DNA from: Vibrio coralliilyticus ATCC BAA-450
GTDB lineage: Bacteria; Pseudomonadota; Gammaproteobacteria; Enterobacterales; Vibrionaceae
Direction of reading: 5' to 3'
DNA: 64,000 nt
Assembly: GCF_000176135.1 (NCBI RefSeq)
Contig: NZ_ACZN01000013.1
Location: forward strand, 1 to 64,000
The translations under genes were made by a program, and so were the position numbers. Under the pieces are notes generated by a model that saw nothing but the letters and a program-made list of their open reading frames with translations, did no database searches and was not told where the DNA came from. Shown one piece after another: positions 56,162 through 64,000 of this stretch (positions are counted from its first letter, which is position 1; the number at the start of each line of letters is the position of its first letter).

Positions 56162-57268
56162 TTACGCTTCTTTGTTCTTTAGTCGGGCTACAAGGCGAAT
56201 GTCTTGGCCAACTTGTCTGATATCTTGAATATCGAGTTCAATGACTTCTGCCATCGACTCTAGTCCAAGTGCACCAAACAAGCCTCGGCCATCACTGCCC
56301 ATAATTTTAGGCGCTAGATACAATATTAACTCATCCACCAAGCCTTCTTTAATCAGACTGCTTGCCAGAGTGGCGCCCGCTTCAACCCAGAGATGATTAA
56401 TATTGTGATGGGAGACCAAATTTGCAAATGTTGATTTCAAATCAATTTGCTCTGAGTCATTAAGTAAGGGAGCTACATCACCTTGTGCAGAGACAACAAT
56501 ACGCTCGCCGTCAGTCGAATAGAATTTGAGTTCAGAAGATAGCTGCTGCTGACGATCCAACACCACTCTGACAGGTTGGCGCACTTCACTTTCAGGCAGT
56601 TTAGCCTGCACAGACTCAGGTAGCTCATACCAACGAACATTCAGCGATGCATTGTCCTCAATCACCGTTTTGCTTGTCGATAAGATAGCGCCGGCTTGAG
56701 CACGGTAGTTTTGTACATCTTGCCTTGCCTGAGGAGACGTGATCCACTGACTTTGACCATTACTCAGCGCGGTTTGGCCATCAAAGCTTGCGGCCATTTT
56801 CAACTGCACAAAAGGCATTCCGGTTTTCATACGCTTGATGAAAGCAGAGTTCAGAGCCATCGCATCGCTTTCTAGCAATCCAACCTGAACTTCAATACCC
56901 GCATCACACAGCATTTTAATGCCACGCCCCGCCACCTGTGGGTTTGGGTCTTCCATGGCACAAATCACTTTCGCCACTTTAGCTTTGATCAAACCTTCAG
57001 CGCATGGAGGGGTGCGGCCGTAATGAGAACAAGGCTCAAGGGTGACATAAGCGGTCGCCCCCACAGACTTATCGCCTGCCATTCTTAATGCATGCACTTC
57101 CGCATGGGGTTCGCCAGCGCGGTAGTGAAAGCCTTCACCGACGATGTCGTCATCAAGGGTAATAACACAACCAACATTCGGGTTTGGTGCCGTGGTGTAG
57201 ATGCCGCCTTTAGCCAATTCAATCGCACGCGACATCATTTGATAATCTTGAGGGGTGAATTCAGACAT
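56162..57268 (-). CDS. ribD: Bifunctional diaminohydroxyphosphoribosylaminopyrimidine deaminase / uracil reductase
   Basis: Two steps of riboflavin synthesis. 368 residues. N-terminal deaminase (about 1-145) with the zinc motif PHAEVHALRMAG and EPCSHYGRTPPCAEG; C-terminal NADPH reductase (about 150-368) with QLKMAASFDGQTAL and VEAGATLASSLI. Seven bases after nrdR, as in many proteobacteria. No FMN riboswitch is seen before it. Confidence 0.95.
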   Translation of the reverse strand: MSEFTPQDYQMMSRAIELAKGGIYTTAPNPNVGCVITLDDDIVGEGFHYRAGEPHAEVHALRMAGDKSVGATAYVTLEPCSHYGRTPPCAEGLIKAKVAKVICAMEDPNPQVAGRGIKMLCDAGIEVQVGLLESDAMALNSAFIKRMKTGMPFVQLKMAASFDGQTALSNGQSQWITSPQARQDVQNYRAQAGAILSTSKTVIEDNASLNVRWYELPESVQAKLPESEVRQPVRVVLDRQQQLSSELKFYSTDGERIVVSAQGDVAPLLNDSEQIDLKSTFANLVSHHNINHLWVEAGATLASSLIKEGLVDELILYLAPKIMGSDGRGLFGALGLESMAEVIELDIQDIRQVGQDIRLVARLKNKEA

Positions 57269-57275
57269 GTTTACG

Positions 57276-57725
57276 TTAATCTTCTAATCGGGCAATTTCT
57301 TCGCCAAACTCACGAATATCTTCAAAGCTACGGTAAACGGACGCAAAGCGAATGTAAGCGACTTTATCCAGCTCTTTAAGCTGATCCATAACCAAATTAC
57401 CGATCATTTCACTAGGTACTTCACGCTCTCCGGTCGCCCGTAGCTGAGACTTGATCATGCTGATCGCCAGCTCAACAGAGTCCGCACTCACTGGGCGTTT
57501 TTCCAACGCTCGCTGCAAACCACCGACCATTTTATCTTCATTAAATGGTTCGCGGTTTCCATTTGATTTAATCACGCGAGGCATCACCAGTTCAGCAGTT
57601 TCGAATGTGGTAAAGCGTTCGCTACAAGCTAGACACTGCCTGCGACGGCGAACCTGATGACCGTCAGCCACCAGACGAGAATCGATCACTTTCGTATCAT
57701 TCTCAGAGCAAAAAGGACAATGCAT
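57276..57725 (-). CDS. nrdR: Transcriptional repressor NrdR
   Basis: Zinc and nucleotide-binding repressor of ribonucleotide reductase genes. 149 residues. N-terminal zinc ribbon CPFC ... CLAC (3-34) with [17 protein letters not shown], then an ATP-cone domain (about 47-137) with [17 protein letters not shown] very strong ribosome site, GGAGGTGAT, precedes the ATG. First gene of the nrdR-rib run; a palindromic element starts 12 bases upstream. Confidence 0.96.
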   Translation of the reverse strand: MHCPFCSENDTKVIDSRLVADGHQVRRRRQCLACSERFTTFETAELVMPRVIKSNGNREPFNEDKMVGGLQRALEKRPVSADSVELAISMIKSQLRATGEREVPSEMIGNLVMDQLKELDKVAYIRFASVYRSFEDIREFGEEIARLED

Positions 57726-57737
57726 ATCACCTCCATA

Positions 57738-57870
57738 ATATACTCAAATAACCTCTGCGCTTAACGCCATATTGATAGAACCAATAAAGAGATTTTGTTC
57801 TATGCAAATATCAACGAGAATCCCTTTTAGGATAAGTTGTTAACGCGCAAACGAAGTCACTTGAGTATAT
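57738..57870. repeat. 133-bp palindromic MITE- or ERIC-like element
   Basis: Ends are the perfect inverted pair ATATACTCAA (57738-57747) and TTGAGTATAT (57861-57870). The similarity goes further inwards: left ATAACCTC, TGCGC and TTAAC match the complement of the right GTGACTTC, TGCGC and GTTAAC with small gaps, about 25 of 28 aligned bases. The inner part can fold too (TAGAAC / GTTCTA, and TTGAT / ATCAA). The size and fold resemble ERIC-type intergenic repeats or a miniature transposable element. It fills most of the 231-base nrdR-proA gap. Confidence 0.6.
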
Positions 57871-57905
57871 CGCAGCTAGTGTAGCGGATTTGGTAAAGTG
57901 AAGAA

Positions 57906-57936
57906 AAGCAAAAGGGGCGAAATCGCCCCTTTTTCA
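57906..57936. terminator. Intrinsic terminator of proA
   Basis: GGGGCG / CGCCCC around AAAT, with AAAA before and TTTTT after, so it works on both strands; 20 bases past the proA stop. Confidence 0.87.
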
Positions 57937-57956
57937 TATCGGAATACTGAGTTTTG

Positions 57957-59207
57957 TTAACTACGCGGTAGGTAGTTAGCCTTTCCTACCCATTTATAGC
58001 TGGTAAGCTCTTCTAACCCCATTGGCCCACGAGCATGCAGCTTCTGTGTCGACACCGCAACCTCAGCCCCCAAGCCAAACTGCGCGCCATCGGTAAATCG
58101 AGTAGAAGCGTTAACATACACAGCAGCAGAACCCACTGAGTTGATGAACAACTCCGAGTTTTCCAAGCTGTTCGTCATGATTGCATCAGAGTGGCTGGCA
58201 TTATGGACTCGCATATGATCGATAGCTTGTTTGACATCCTTAATCACTTTGACACCAAGAGTGAAGCTGAGCCATTCCGTATCAAAGTCCCCTTCGCCAC
58301 TATCACGTATCTGTTTAGCAGTCGCCATCAAAGCCTTTGCTTGAGGCTCAGCAACAAATGTGACTTTATCTTCCATGCGAGCTTTCAACATTGGCAGAAA
58401 CTCGGCTGCGATAGCTTCGTGAACCAATAAAGTATCCAGTGCATTACAAGCCGAAGGACGCTGCACTTTCGCATTCTCGACGACTTCTAGAGATTTCTGG
58501 AGATCAGCACTCTCATCAACAAATACATGACTGATACCAAAGCCGCCAATAATGACAGGGATCGTGCTGTTTTCTTTACACATTTTGTGAAGACCAGCGC
58601 CACCACGTGGAATGATCATGTCAACGTAATCATCGAGCTTAAGCAGCTGAGAAACCAACTCTCGATCCGGCTTCTCAATATACTGAACCGATGCCGCAGG
58701 CAGCTCGGCTTTAGCAAGCGCCGACTGAATAACCTTGACTAGCTCCATATTGGAGAAAAACGTCTCTTTACCACCACGAAGGATGCTTGCGTTACCCGTT
58801 TTTAAACACAGGGCAGCAATATCAATAGTCACGTTCGGGCGCGCTTCGTAGATGACGCCAACAACCCCTAATGGCACTCGACGGCGAGATAAAGACATGC
58901 CGTTTTCTAGGACTTTGCTATCAATTTCGCTACCGACGGGATCATTAAGGCTAATCACGTTACGTACGTCATTAGCGATCCCCGCTAAACGATCTTCGTT
59001 AAGCAGCAGGCGATCAAGTAACGCGTCTGTCAGGCCAGCTTCTCGACCCAGTTCAATATCTTTGGCATTTGCAGCCAAAATCGTGTCTGCGTTGGCTTCA
59101 AGTTCATCTGCAATGATCGCTAGTGCTTGGTTTTTTTGCGCCGTTGATGCTGTTGCCAGTTGGAAAGCTGCGTCTTTGGCAGCTTGACCCATAGAAATCA
59201 GTTCCAC
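57957..59207 (-). CDS. proA: Gamma-glutamyl phosphate reductase
   Basis: Second step of proline synthesis, NADPH-dependent. 416 residues (E. coli 417). Aldehyde dehydrogenase fold: [39 protein letters not shown], and the catalytic Cys in [17 protein letters not shown] (59207) after GAGGG is the likely start and aligns with the E. coli N-terminus; an ATG five codons in is an alternative. 14 bases after proB. Confidence 0.96.
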   Translation of the reverse strand: MELISMGQAAKDAAFQLATASTAQKNQALAIIADELEANADTILAANAKDIELGREAGLTDALLDRLLLNEDRLAGIANDVRNVISLNDPVGSEIDSKVLENGMSLSRRRVPLGVVGVIYEARPNVTIDIAALCLKTGNASILRGGKETFFSNMELVKVIQSALAKAELPAASVQYIEKPDRELVSQLLKLDDYVDMIIPRGGAGLHKMCKENSTIPVIIGGFGISHVFVDESADLQKSLEVVENAKVQRPSACNALDTLLVHEAIAAEFLPMLKARMEDKVTFVAEPQAKALMATAKQIRDSGEGDFDTEWLSFTLGVKVIKDVKQAIDHMRVHNASHSDAIMTNSLENSELFINSVGSAAVYVNASTRFTDGAQFGLGAEVAVSTQKLHARGPMGLEELTSYKWVGKANYLPRS

Positions 59208-59221
59208 TATCTTTCCCTCAA

Positions 59222-60355
59222 TTATTCCTGAATTACGACCATATCGTCACGGTGCAGCACTTCGCTGCCATAGTCGTAACCCAAAATTCCTAAAATATCT
59301 TTACTGTGCTTGCCAATTATCTTGGTCATGTCTTGGCTGGAGTAGCTGGAAATCCCGCGCGCAACCAAAGCACCGCTCTGATCAGTCACACGCACTACCT
59401 CACCGCGGGCAAATTCGCCACTCACGTGAGTCACTCCCTTAGCCAGCAGACTACTGCCTTTTTCGATGACTGCTTTCACCGCTCCGTCATCAATGACAAT
59501 ATCACCTGACGCGGCTGGCCCAGCCAGAATCCAGCGTTTGCGACTTTCGAGCGCTTCTTCAATTGGCAGAAAGCGGGTACCTTGCGGTTCTTCACCCAAT
59601 GAGTCGAATACCACACTAGGTGCGCTACCCGCTGCGATGATCACTTCAATTCCAGCTCGTCGAGCAATATCCGCCGCCTGAAGTTTGGTTGCCATCCCGC
59701 CAGTACCTAGCGTTGTGCCACTGCCTCCGGCGATTTTGCGCAGAGTGTCATCAATGGTTTTCACTTCTTTGATCAATTCAGCATTTGGGTCTTTGCGCGG
59801 ATCAGCGGTAAATAGCCCTTTCTGATCTGTCAGTAGGAGCAATTTGTCTGCCCCACAAAGAATACCGACTAAAGCTGACAAGTTATCGTTATCACCCACT
59901 TTGATTTCACTGGTCGCTACCGCGTCATTTTCATTCACGATAGGAATGATGTCATTGTCGACTAAAGCATTGATGGTATCGCGGGCATTAAGAAAGCGCT
60001 CTCGGTCTTCCATGTCTGCACGAGTCAGCAGCATCTGACCAATTTTAATTCCGTAGATGCCGAACAAGGCTTCCCAAGTTTGAATCAATTGGCTCTGCCC
60101 CACCGCAGCCAATAACTGCTTATTTGCCATCGAGTTGGGCAGTGCGGGGTAACCTAGGTGCTCTCGGCCTGCCGCAATTGCGCCAGACGATACCATGACC
60201 ACAGAGTGGCCCAGTTTCTTCAGCTCAGCACACTGGCGCGCCAACTCAACCATGTGAGCGCGATCTAACGCCAATGTCCCACCAGTTAATACACTGGTAC
60301 CCAGTTTCACAACCACAGTTTGGCGCTGTGTTGTGTTTCCGCATTCTTGATTCAT
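59222..60355 (-). CDS. proB: Glutamate 5-kinase
   Basis: First, proline-inhibited step of proline synthesis. 377 residues (E. coli 367), the extra part being at the N-terminus ([12 protein letters not shown]). Amino-acid-kinase domain with [27 protein letters not shown] and [11 protein letters not shown]-terminal PUA domain from about 285. Forms an operon with proA. Confidence 0.96.
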   Translation of the reverse strand: MNQECGNTTQRQTVVVKLGTSVLTGGTLALDRAHMVELARQCAELKKLGHSVVMVSSGAIAAGREHLGYPALPNSMANKQLLAAVGQSQLIQTWEALFGIYGIKIGQMLLTRADMEDRERFLNARDTINALVDNDIIPIVNENDAVATSEIKVGDNDNLSALVGILCGADKLLLLTDQKGLFTADPRKDPNAELIKEVKTIDDTLRKIAGGSGTTLGTGGMATKLQAADIARRAGIEVIIAAGSAPSVVFDSLGEEPQGTRFLPIEEALESRKRWILAGPAASGDIVIDDGAVKAVIEKGSSLLAKGVTHVSGEFARGEVVRVTDQSGALVARGISSYSSQDMTKIIGKHSKDILGILGYDYGSEVLHRDDMVVIQE

Positions 60356-60431
60356 TGTCTCTCTGCTATGAAATTAAAAATAGTCACCCATTGCTCTGGT
60401 TTGCATAGCAACACGCAGTATCAGCAAAATG

Positions 60432-60460
60432 GTTATCAGACCTGATGTTTTAACAATCAA
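60432..60460 (-). promoter_or_regulatory. Predicted proBA promoter
   Basis: On the minus strand TTGATT (60455-60460) and GATAAC (60432-60437) are 17 bases apart, giving a leader of about 70 bases before the proB ATG. Confidence 0.4.
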
Positions 60461-60478
60461 AGCATAAATTCACAAGTA

Positions 60479-60504
60479 GAAAAGGCGCCGTGAGGCGCCT
60501 TTTT
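60479..60504 (-). terminator. Intrinsic terminator of crl
   Basis: AAAAGGCGCC / GGCGCCTTTT perfect 10-bp stem with a 4-base loop, 29 bases past the crl stop; symmetrical flanks. Confidence 0.87.
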
Positions 60505-60532
60505 GATAGATAAAATAGATAGAGGAATAAAT

Positions 60533-60922
60533 TTAGACGAACTCAACAGATTCTTTGTGTAAATCTAACGTCATATCAAATTGAGTCTGTAGGGTTTCAA
60601 CCAGCTTTTGATGGAAAGCTTCTTGGGTGCGGTTAACTTCTTCAATGGCTTTTTTTGGTAACTTCTCGTCCACCCAGTCCCCTTTAACATCATAGAGGCC
60701 AGTGCTATAACGAGCAGCGAATGTCTGCCCTTCTTGTTCCAGCTCTAACCACCATCCCCAGAACTCTCTTTCTTCCGGCGATTTTTTGTCATTCACACAG
60801 ACAGAAAGACAATCAAACAAGTAACGGCCTTCTTCACTTTGTGACTCTCTCAGATATGGGCCAATGGCCTTTAACGTAGACATCAAGCGGTAATGAGTTG
60901 GACTTTTTGGCTGTTCAGACAT
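60533..60922 (-). CDS. crl: Sigma-S-binding protein Crl
   Basis: Helps sigma-S compete for core RNA polymerase in stationary phase. 129 residues. Seen: [18 protein letters not shown], the [23 protein letters not shown] region (cited as [15 protein letters not shown]), and [12 protein letters not shown]. Located between proB and frsA as in E. coli, where crl is near proBA and frsA. Confidence 0.93.
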   Translation of the reverse strand: MSEQPKSPTHYRLMSTLKAIGPYLRESQSEEGRYLFDCLSVCVNDKKSPEEREFWGWWLELEQEGQTFAARYSTGLYDVKGDWVDEKLPKKAIEEVNRTQEAFHQKLVETLQTQFDMTLDLHKESVEFV

Positions 60923-61043
60923 AATGAATCTCCATATTCAATATCTGTAATGATTATTCGTTGTAATTATGACGAGCAAATAAACAGGACTGCTTAGTTT
61001 GGGTATTGCCCTTATATGAGTCTTGCCTAATTTATTAGATTTG

Positions 61044-62291
61044 TCATCTAATTAGCTCGTCCTCCAACCACTTAATCGCCAAATCGAGGGATTGCTCATA
61101 TCCTTGTGTAATTGTTTTTGCACTGATTTTCTTCGCTTTTCCGTAATCACTAAACAAGGCAACCAGCTGGTTATCACTGTAGGGTGAAACCGGATCGCTT
61201 TCGAGGCTCATTGCCAGAATAGGCACCTTAGTTTTACGGTTAGATAAAATGCCCTGCACCTTAAGCGACCAAGCCATCAACTGACCCGCCAAACTGTTGA
61301 CGTCTACCGCGTTCTTCCCTAAGCGCGATGCTAAAACATCAAGGTACATTTTCGGCATTTTCTTCAACTTTTCCGGTGAAGAAAGTACATCGTGAATCGG
61401 AGCTCCTAAGCTGACACACGCTTTAATCTTATCTGGCTCCATAAAAGACAGTCTGACTAGAGCATTGCCGCCAAACCGAAACCCAATCAACCCTACCCTA
61501 TGATGATCAACCCAAGGAATATTAAACAGTTCGTTCAATACCGCTTGGTGGATGCAAGAGGTATCTTCTGTTAGCGTCCAATGACTGCTATGCCCAACTG
61601 AAGGCATATCGACAGTCAACATTGCGATGTCTTTTTTCGCTAAATGGTCACGGAACAACTTCCACATGTCGGTTTGTAAGCTATCCAGCCCCGCACTGAC
61701 CATCACCACAGGTTGCGGCTTATCGGTTTTGGTCAAATGAAGATGGGCGATTATGCGTTTATTCTGGTAGGGAATTTCTATCTGCTTAACGATATATTTT
61801 GTTTTCTTGGAGGCTTCCGTATACGCATTGCTGGCAAGAACCTGAGCCTGAGTTGCCAGATTATCATTCTTAAGATGCGGGTAACCGGCAATACTAAAAC
61901 ATAAAGAAGCATTGAACAGTTCATCGGCGGCTTCTTCACCCTTTAATTCATTAGAACGTTTGTGATGCAGCATACCCAGCTTGGTCCACTCGTAAGTCCA
62001 GTTCCCACTGTGGTAGCCCATTACGGTATCTAGCCACTCGTCGTGAGTACGTGAATGTTTTGAGGACGCAATCTTTGCCAATACCGCTTCGACTTCAATA
62101 GGATCCAAACCTTGCCATGCCCACTGCATTCGACGCAGGTTTCGATACCATTTAAAGCCATCTTGTTCACGCTTTTCATCCAACATCGATTGGCTGCTGG
62201 GCATGTATTGCGTCAGTGCGGAGGTTTCTTTGGCTTGTTTATGATTGGTGAACAGGGTTTCGGAGAGGTTTTTGCTCACTTCTTCAGACAT
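61044..62291 (-). CDS. frsA: Alpha/beta hydrolase FrsA (YafA), fermentation-respiration switch protein
   Basis: 415 residues (E. coli 414). Alpha/beta-hydrolase-like fold: VMVSAGLDSLQTDMW, MLTVDMPSVGHSS, and at the nucleophile elbow GLIGFRFGGNALVR, where the usual Ser is Phe. An earlier claim for the V. vulnificus homologue was pyruvate decarboxylase activity, later disputed; E. coli FrsA was found to bind EIIA-Glc and affect respiration. With no nucleophile Ser, the reaction is unclear. The upstream sequence on the minus strand has no good ribosome site. Confidence 0.92.
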   Translation of the reverse strand: MSEEVSKNLSETLFTNHKQAKETSALTQYMPSSQSMLDEKREQDGFKWYRNLRRMQWAWQGLDPIEVEAVLAKIASSKHSRTHDEWLDTVMGYHSGNWTYEWTKLGMLHHKRSNELKGEEAADELFNASLCFSIAGYPHLKNDNLATQAQVLASNAYTEASKKTKYIVKQIEIPYQNKRIIAHLHLTKTDKPQPVVMVSAGLDSLQTDMWKLFRDHLAKKDIAMLTVDMPSVGHSSHWTLTEDTSCIHQAVLNELFNIPWVDHHRVGLIGFRFGGNALVRLSFMEPDKIKACVSLGAPIHDVLSSPEKLKKMPKMYLDVLASRLGKNAVDVNSLAGQLMAWSLKVQGILSNRKTKVPILAMSLESDPVSPYSDNQLVALFSDYGKAKKISAKTITQGYEQSLDLAIKWLEDELIR

Positions 62292-62446
62292 AAGGAGGCC
62301 TAGTTAGAATAATTTTCTACATTGTATACCTGTCACGATGTAAAAGGCAGGCCAGAGTCAAGGTTCACTGCATTAGTTCACGAAAAGTTATGATAGGAAA
62401 GGAGAGGCAACATTGGGAAAACCACGAGAGGCAAATGGCAACCCAA

Positions 62447-62473
62447 CAAAAAATGACCCATTAAGGGCCATTT
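62447..62473 (-). terminator. Intrinsic terminator of gpt
   Basis: On the minus strand AAATGGCCC / GGGTCATTT (one G-T pair) around a 5-base loop, followed by TTTGTTGG; 28 bases past the gpt stop. The remaining gap to frsA (62292-62446) shows no gene. Confidence 0.75.
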
Positions 62474-62500
62474 CTCTTTTACTGAACAATCCGGTGAGGA

Positions 62501-62965
62501 TTATTTTTGCTTGCGATTGATCGGCTCAGCGTACTGAATCGACATATCCCAAGGCTGCTCGATCCAAGTTTCCTGCGCGATATCAACCACGTAGTCATCA
62601 AGAAGAGCTGCACCAGATGGTTTAGCACATACCGCAATCAGTTTTGCTTTCGGGTATAGCTCACGCAGCTTACGAGCGGTATCACCGCTGTCCACTAAAT
62701 CTTCAACGATTAGGTAACCTTCACCGTCACCTTCTGGTGCTTTCAATACACTCATATCACGTTGATGATCGTGGTCGTAGCTAGAGATACAAATGGTATC
62801 AACGTAACGAATACCCAGTTCACGAGCCAGAATTGCACCTGGAACAAGACCACCACGACTTACCGCCCAGATACCTTTCCACTGCTCTGCTGGCATTTGT
62901 TGCTCAGCAAGCTCACGACAATAACTGTGCATTTGATCCCAAGTAATAATGAATTTCTTACTCAT
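62501..62965 (-). CDS. gpt: Xanthine-guanine phosphoribosyltransferase
   Basis: Purine salvage enzyme: guanine and xanthine plus PRPP to nucleotides. 154 residues (E. coli 152). Seen: [19 protein letters not shown] (about 29-47) and the PRPP loop [16 protein letters not shown] (about 85-100). Paired with an NCS2 purine permease just upstream on the same strand, so import and salvage are linked. Confidence 0.96.
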   Translation of the reverse strand: MSKKFIITWDQMHSYCRELAEQQMPAEQWKGIWAVSRGGLVPGAILARELGIRYVDTICISSYDHDHQRDMSVLKAPEGDGEGYLIVEDLVDSGDTARKLRELYPKAKLIAVCAKPSGAALLDDYVVDIAQETWIEQPWDMSIQYAEPINRKQK

Positions 62966-62983
62966 TGTTCTAAACCTAATAAT

Positions 62984-63015
62984 AAAAAGTTGAGGGCCTG
63001 TCCATTCAACTCAAC
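62984..63015 (-). terminator. Weak terminator between the permease and gpt
   Basis: On the minus strand GTTGAG / CTCAAC pair around a 15-base loop, then TTTTTATT. The short stem makes it uncertain; it may allow read-through into gpt. Confidence 0.35.
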
Positions 63016-63045
63016 GTAGAACGCACAGCCCCTTGATGAAGCTCT

Positions 63046-64000
63046 TTAAGCAACAATGTATTTGAAGATAAAGATTGCCGACATCACCCACACACTAAGG
63101 GAAACGTCACGACCTTTACCACTGAATAATTTGATTGCCGCGTAAGCGATGAAGCCAAGAGAAATACCTTCCGCAATAGAGAAAGTCAGAGGCATCAGCA
63201 AACACGTCACAACAACTGGTGCCGCTTCTGTCAGGTCTCGCCAATCAATGCTCACCAAACCAGAAAGCATGAGGATCGCCACATAAAATAGCGCACCAGC
63301 CGTCGCATACGCAGGGATCATACCAGCCAATGGCGAGAAGAATAGAGCAAGTAGGAACAAAATACCAACTACAACAGCGGTTAGACCTGTGCGACCACCA
63401 GCGGCAACACCAGATACACTCTCAATGTAAGAAGTCGTGTTTGACGTGCCCAACAGAGCACCTACCGAAGTAGCAGTTGAGTCAGCAAGAAGTGCTTTAT
63501 TCAGACGAGGAATTTTACCATCTTTATCCATCAGACCTGCTTTTTGAGACACACCAACCAGCGTGCCAGCAGTATCAAATAAGTCGACGAAAAGGAAAGC
63601 AAAAACCACTGAAATCATACCGATCTCAAATACTGCAGAAAAATCCAACTGCATGAAGGTCGGTGCAATGCTTGGTGGCGTTGACATGATGCCACCCCAT
63701 TGCACATCACCAAACGCTAAACCTAAGCCAGTAACCGCCAAAATAGCGATCATCACCGCGCCTTTTACGCCACGGTGAACCAGTGCAATAGTCAGGAAGA
63801 AGCCAATTGAAGCTAGTACTGCAGGTAACGAAGTAATCGAGCCAAGAGAAACAAGTGTCGCCGGGTTATCAACCACGATACCTGCATTCTTTAACGCGAT
63901 AAATGCCAAGAACAAGCCAATACCCGCCGAAATACCCGTGCGCAAAGAAAGTGGGATGGAGTTTATGATCCACTCTCGGATCTTAAACACACTCAATAGA
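63046..64000 (-). CDS. NCS2-family (AzgA-like) purine permease, N-terminus outside the window
   Basis: Only the C-terminal 318 or so residues are in the window; the frame is open to base 64000. Several membrane segments and the AzgA-type motif GTSNTTSYIESVSGVAAGGRTGLT (cited as TSNTTSYIESVSGVAAGG) place it with the hypoxanthine/guanine/adenine permeases (GhxP, AdeP). The gene next to it, gpt, suggests guanine, hypoxanthine or xanthine. Partial at the 5' end because of the window edge, not because of damage. Confidence 0.88.
   Translation of the reverse strand, partial: LLSVFKIREWIINSIPLSLRTGISAGIGLFLAFIALKNAGIVVDNPATLVSLGSITSLPAVLASIGFFLTIALVHRGVKGAVMIAILAVTGLGLAFGDVQWGGIMSTPPSIAPTFMQLDFSAVFEIGMISVVFAFLFVDLFDTAGTLVGVSQKAGLMDKDGKIPRLNKALLADSTATSVGALLGTSNTTSYIESVSGVAAGGRTGLTAVVVGILFLLALFFSPLAGMIPAYATAGALFYVAILMLSGLVSIDWRDLTEAAPVVVTCLLMPLTFSIAEGISLGFIAYAAIKLFSGKGRDVSLSVWVMSAIFIFKYIVA

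Overview
The window is a stretch of a Vibrio (Vibrionaceae) large chromosome. This rests on protein sequences that look Vibrio-like throughout and on gene order. Many blocks keep the arrangement known from the E. coli 4-6 min region (gmhB/metNIQ/trmO/proS; fadE/gmhA/yafJ; dnaQ/rnhA/yafS/gloB/mltD/yafD; dxr to accA; rpsB/tsf/pyrH/frr; map/glnD/yaeH; proBA/crl/frsA/gpt), joined here in Vibrio order. Almost every gene is a core housekeeping gene. I see no rRNA, tRNA, prophage, insertion sequence, integron, CRISPR array or defence cluster.

Layout. 1-4442: trehalose operon treR, treB, treC (minus strand), with a legible control region of CRP site, two TreR operators and a promoter. 4494-5444: an MliC-like lysozyme-inhibitor lipoprotein and gmhB. 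5537-8264: MetJ boxes, promoter and the metNIQ methionine importer. 8287-11105: accessory-looking genes (GNAT acetyltransferase, AbgT-family transporter) and the zinc-sparing ribosomal pair rpmE2-rpmJ2 under a Zur box with a Fur-like box beside it. 11222-18088: trmO, proS, yafJ-like amidotransferase, gmhA and FadR-controlled fadE. 18151-27539: a TIGR03503-type membrane protein, dnaQ, rnhA, yafS, gloB, mltD, a YIP1-family protein, yafD, glnB, a small cytochrome c and tilS.

27634-47051 (all minus): the envelope, lipid and translation super-cluster, read as rpsB, tsf, pyrH, frr, uppS, cdsA, dxr, rseP, bamA, skp, lpxD, fabZ, lpxA, lpxB, rnhB, dnaE, accA. It is cut into units by intrinsic terminators after rpsB, tsf, frr, lpxD, lpxA and accA, with a good promoter before fabZ. 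lpxD carries a one-base frameshift. 47336-51608: map, glnD and yaeH. GlnD here is expected to modify Tyr51 of the GlnB encoded at 25412. 51651-57725: nrdR, ribD, ribE, ribBX, ribH, nusB, thiL, pgpA. 57738-57870 is a 133-bp palindromic repeat-like element. 57957-64000: proBA, crl, frsA, gpt and the end of an NCS2 purine permease that runs off the window.

I found no convincing new multi-gene system. The observations most worth checking are the lpxD frameshift, the rpmE2-rpmJ2 Zur/Fur control region, the RibBX-type degenerate GTP cyclohydrolase II domain, the palindromic element, and the possible gmhA attenuator. Promoters, operators and terminators were read by eye. Similarity statements come from memory of the families and not from database searches.
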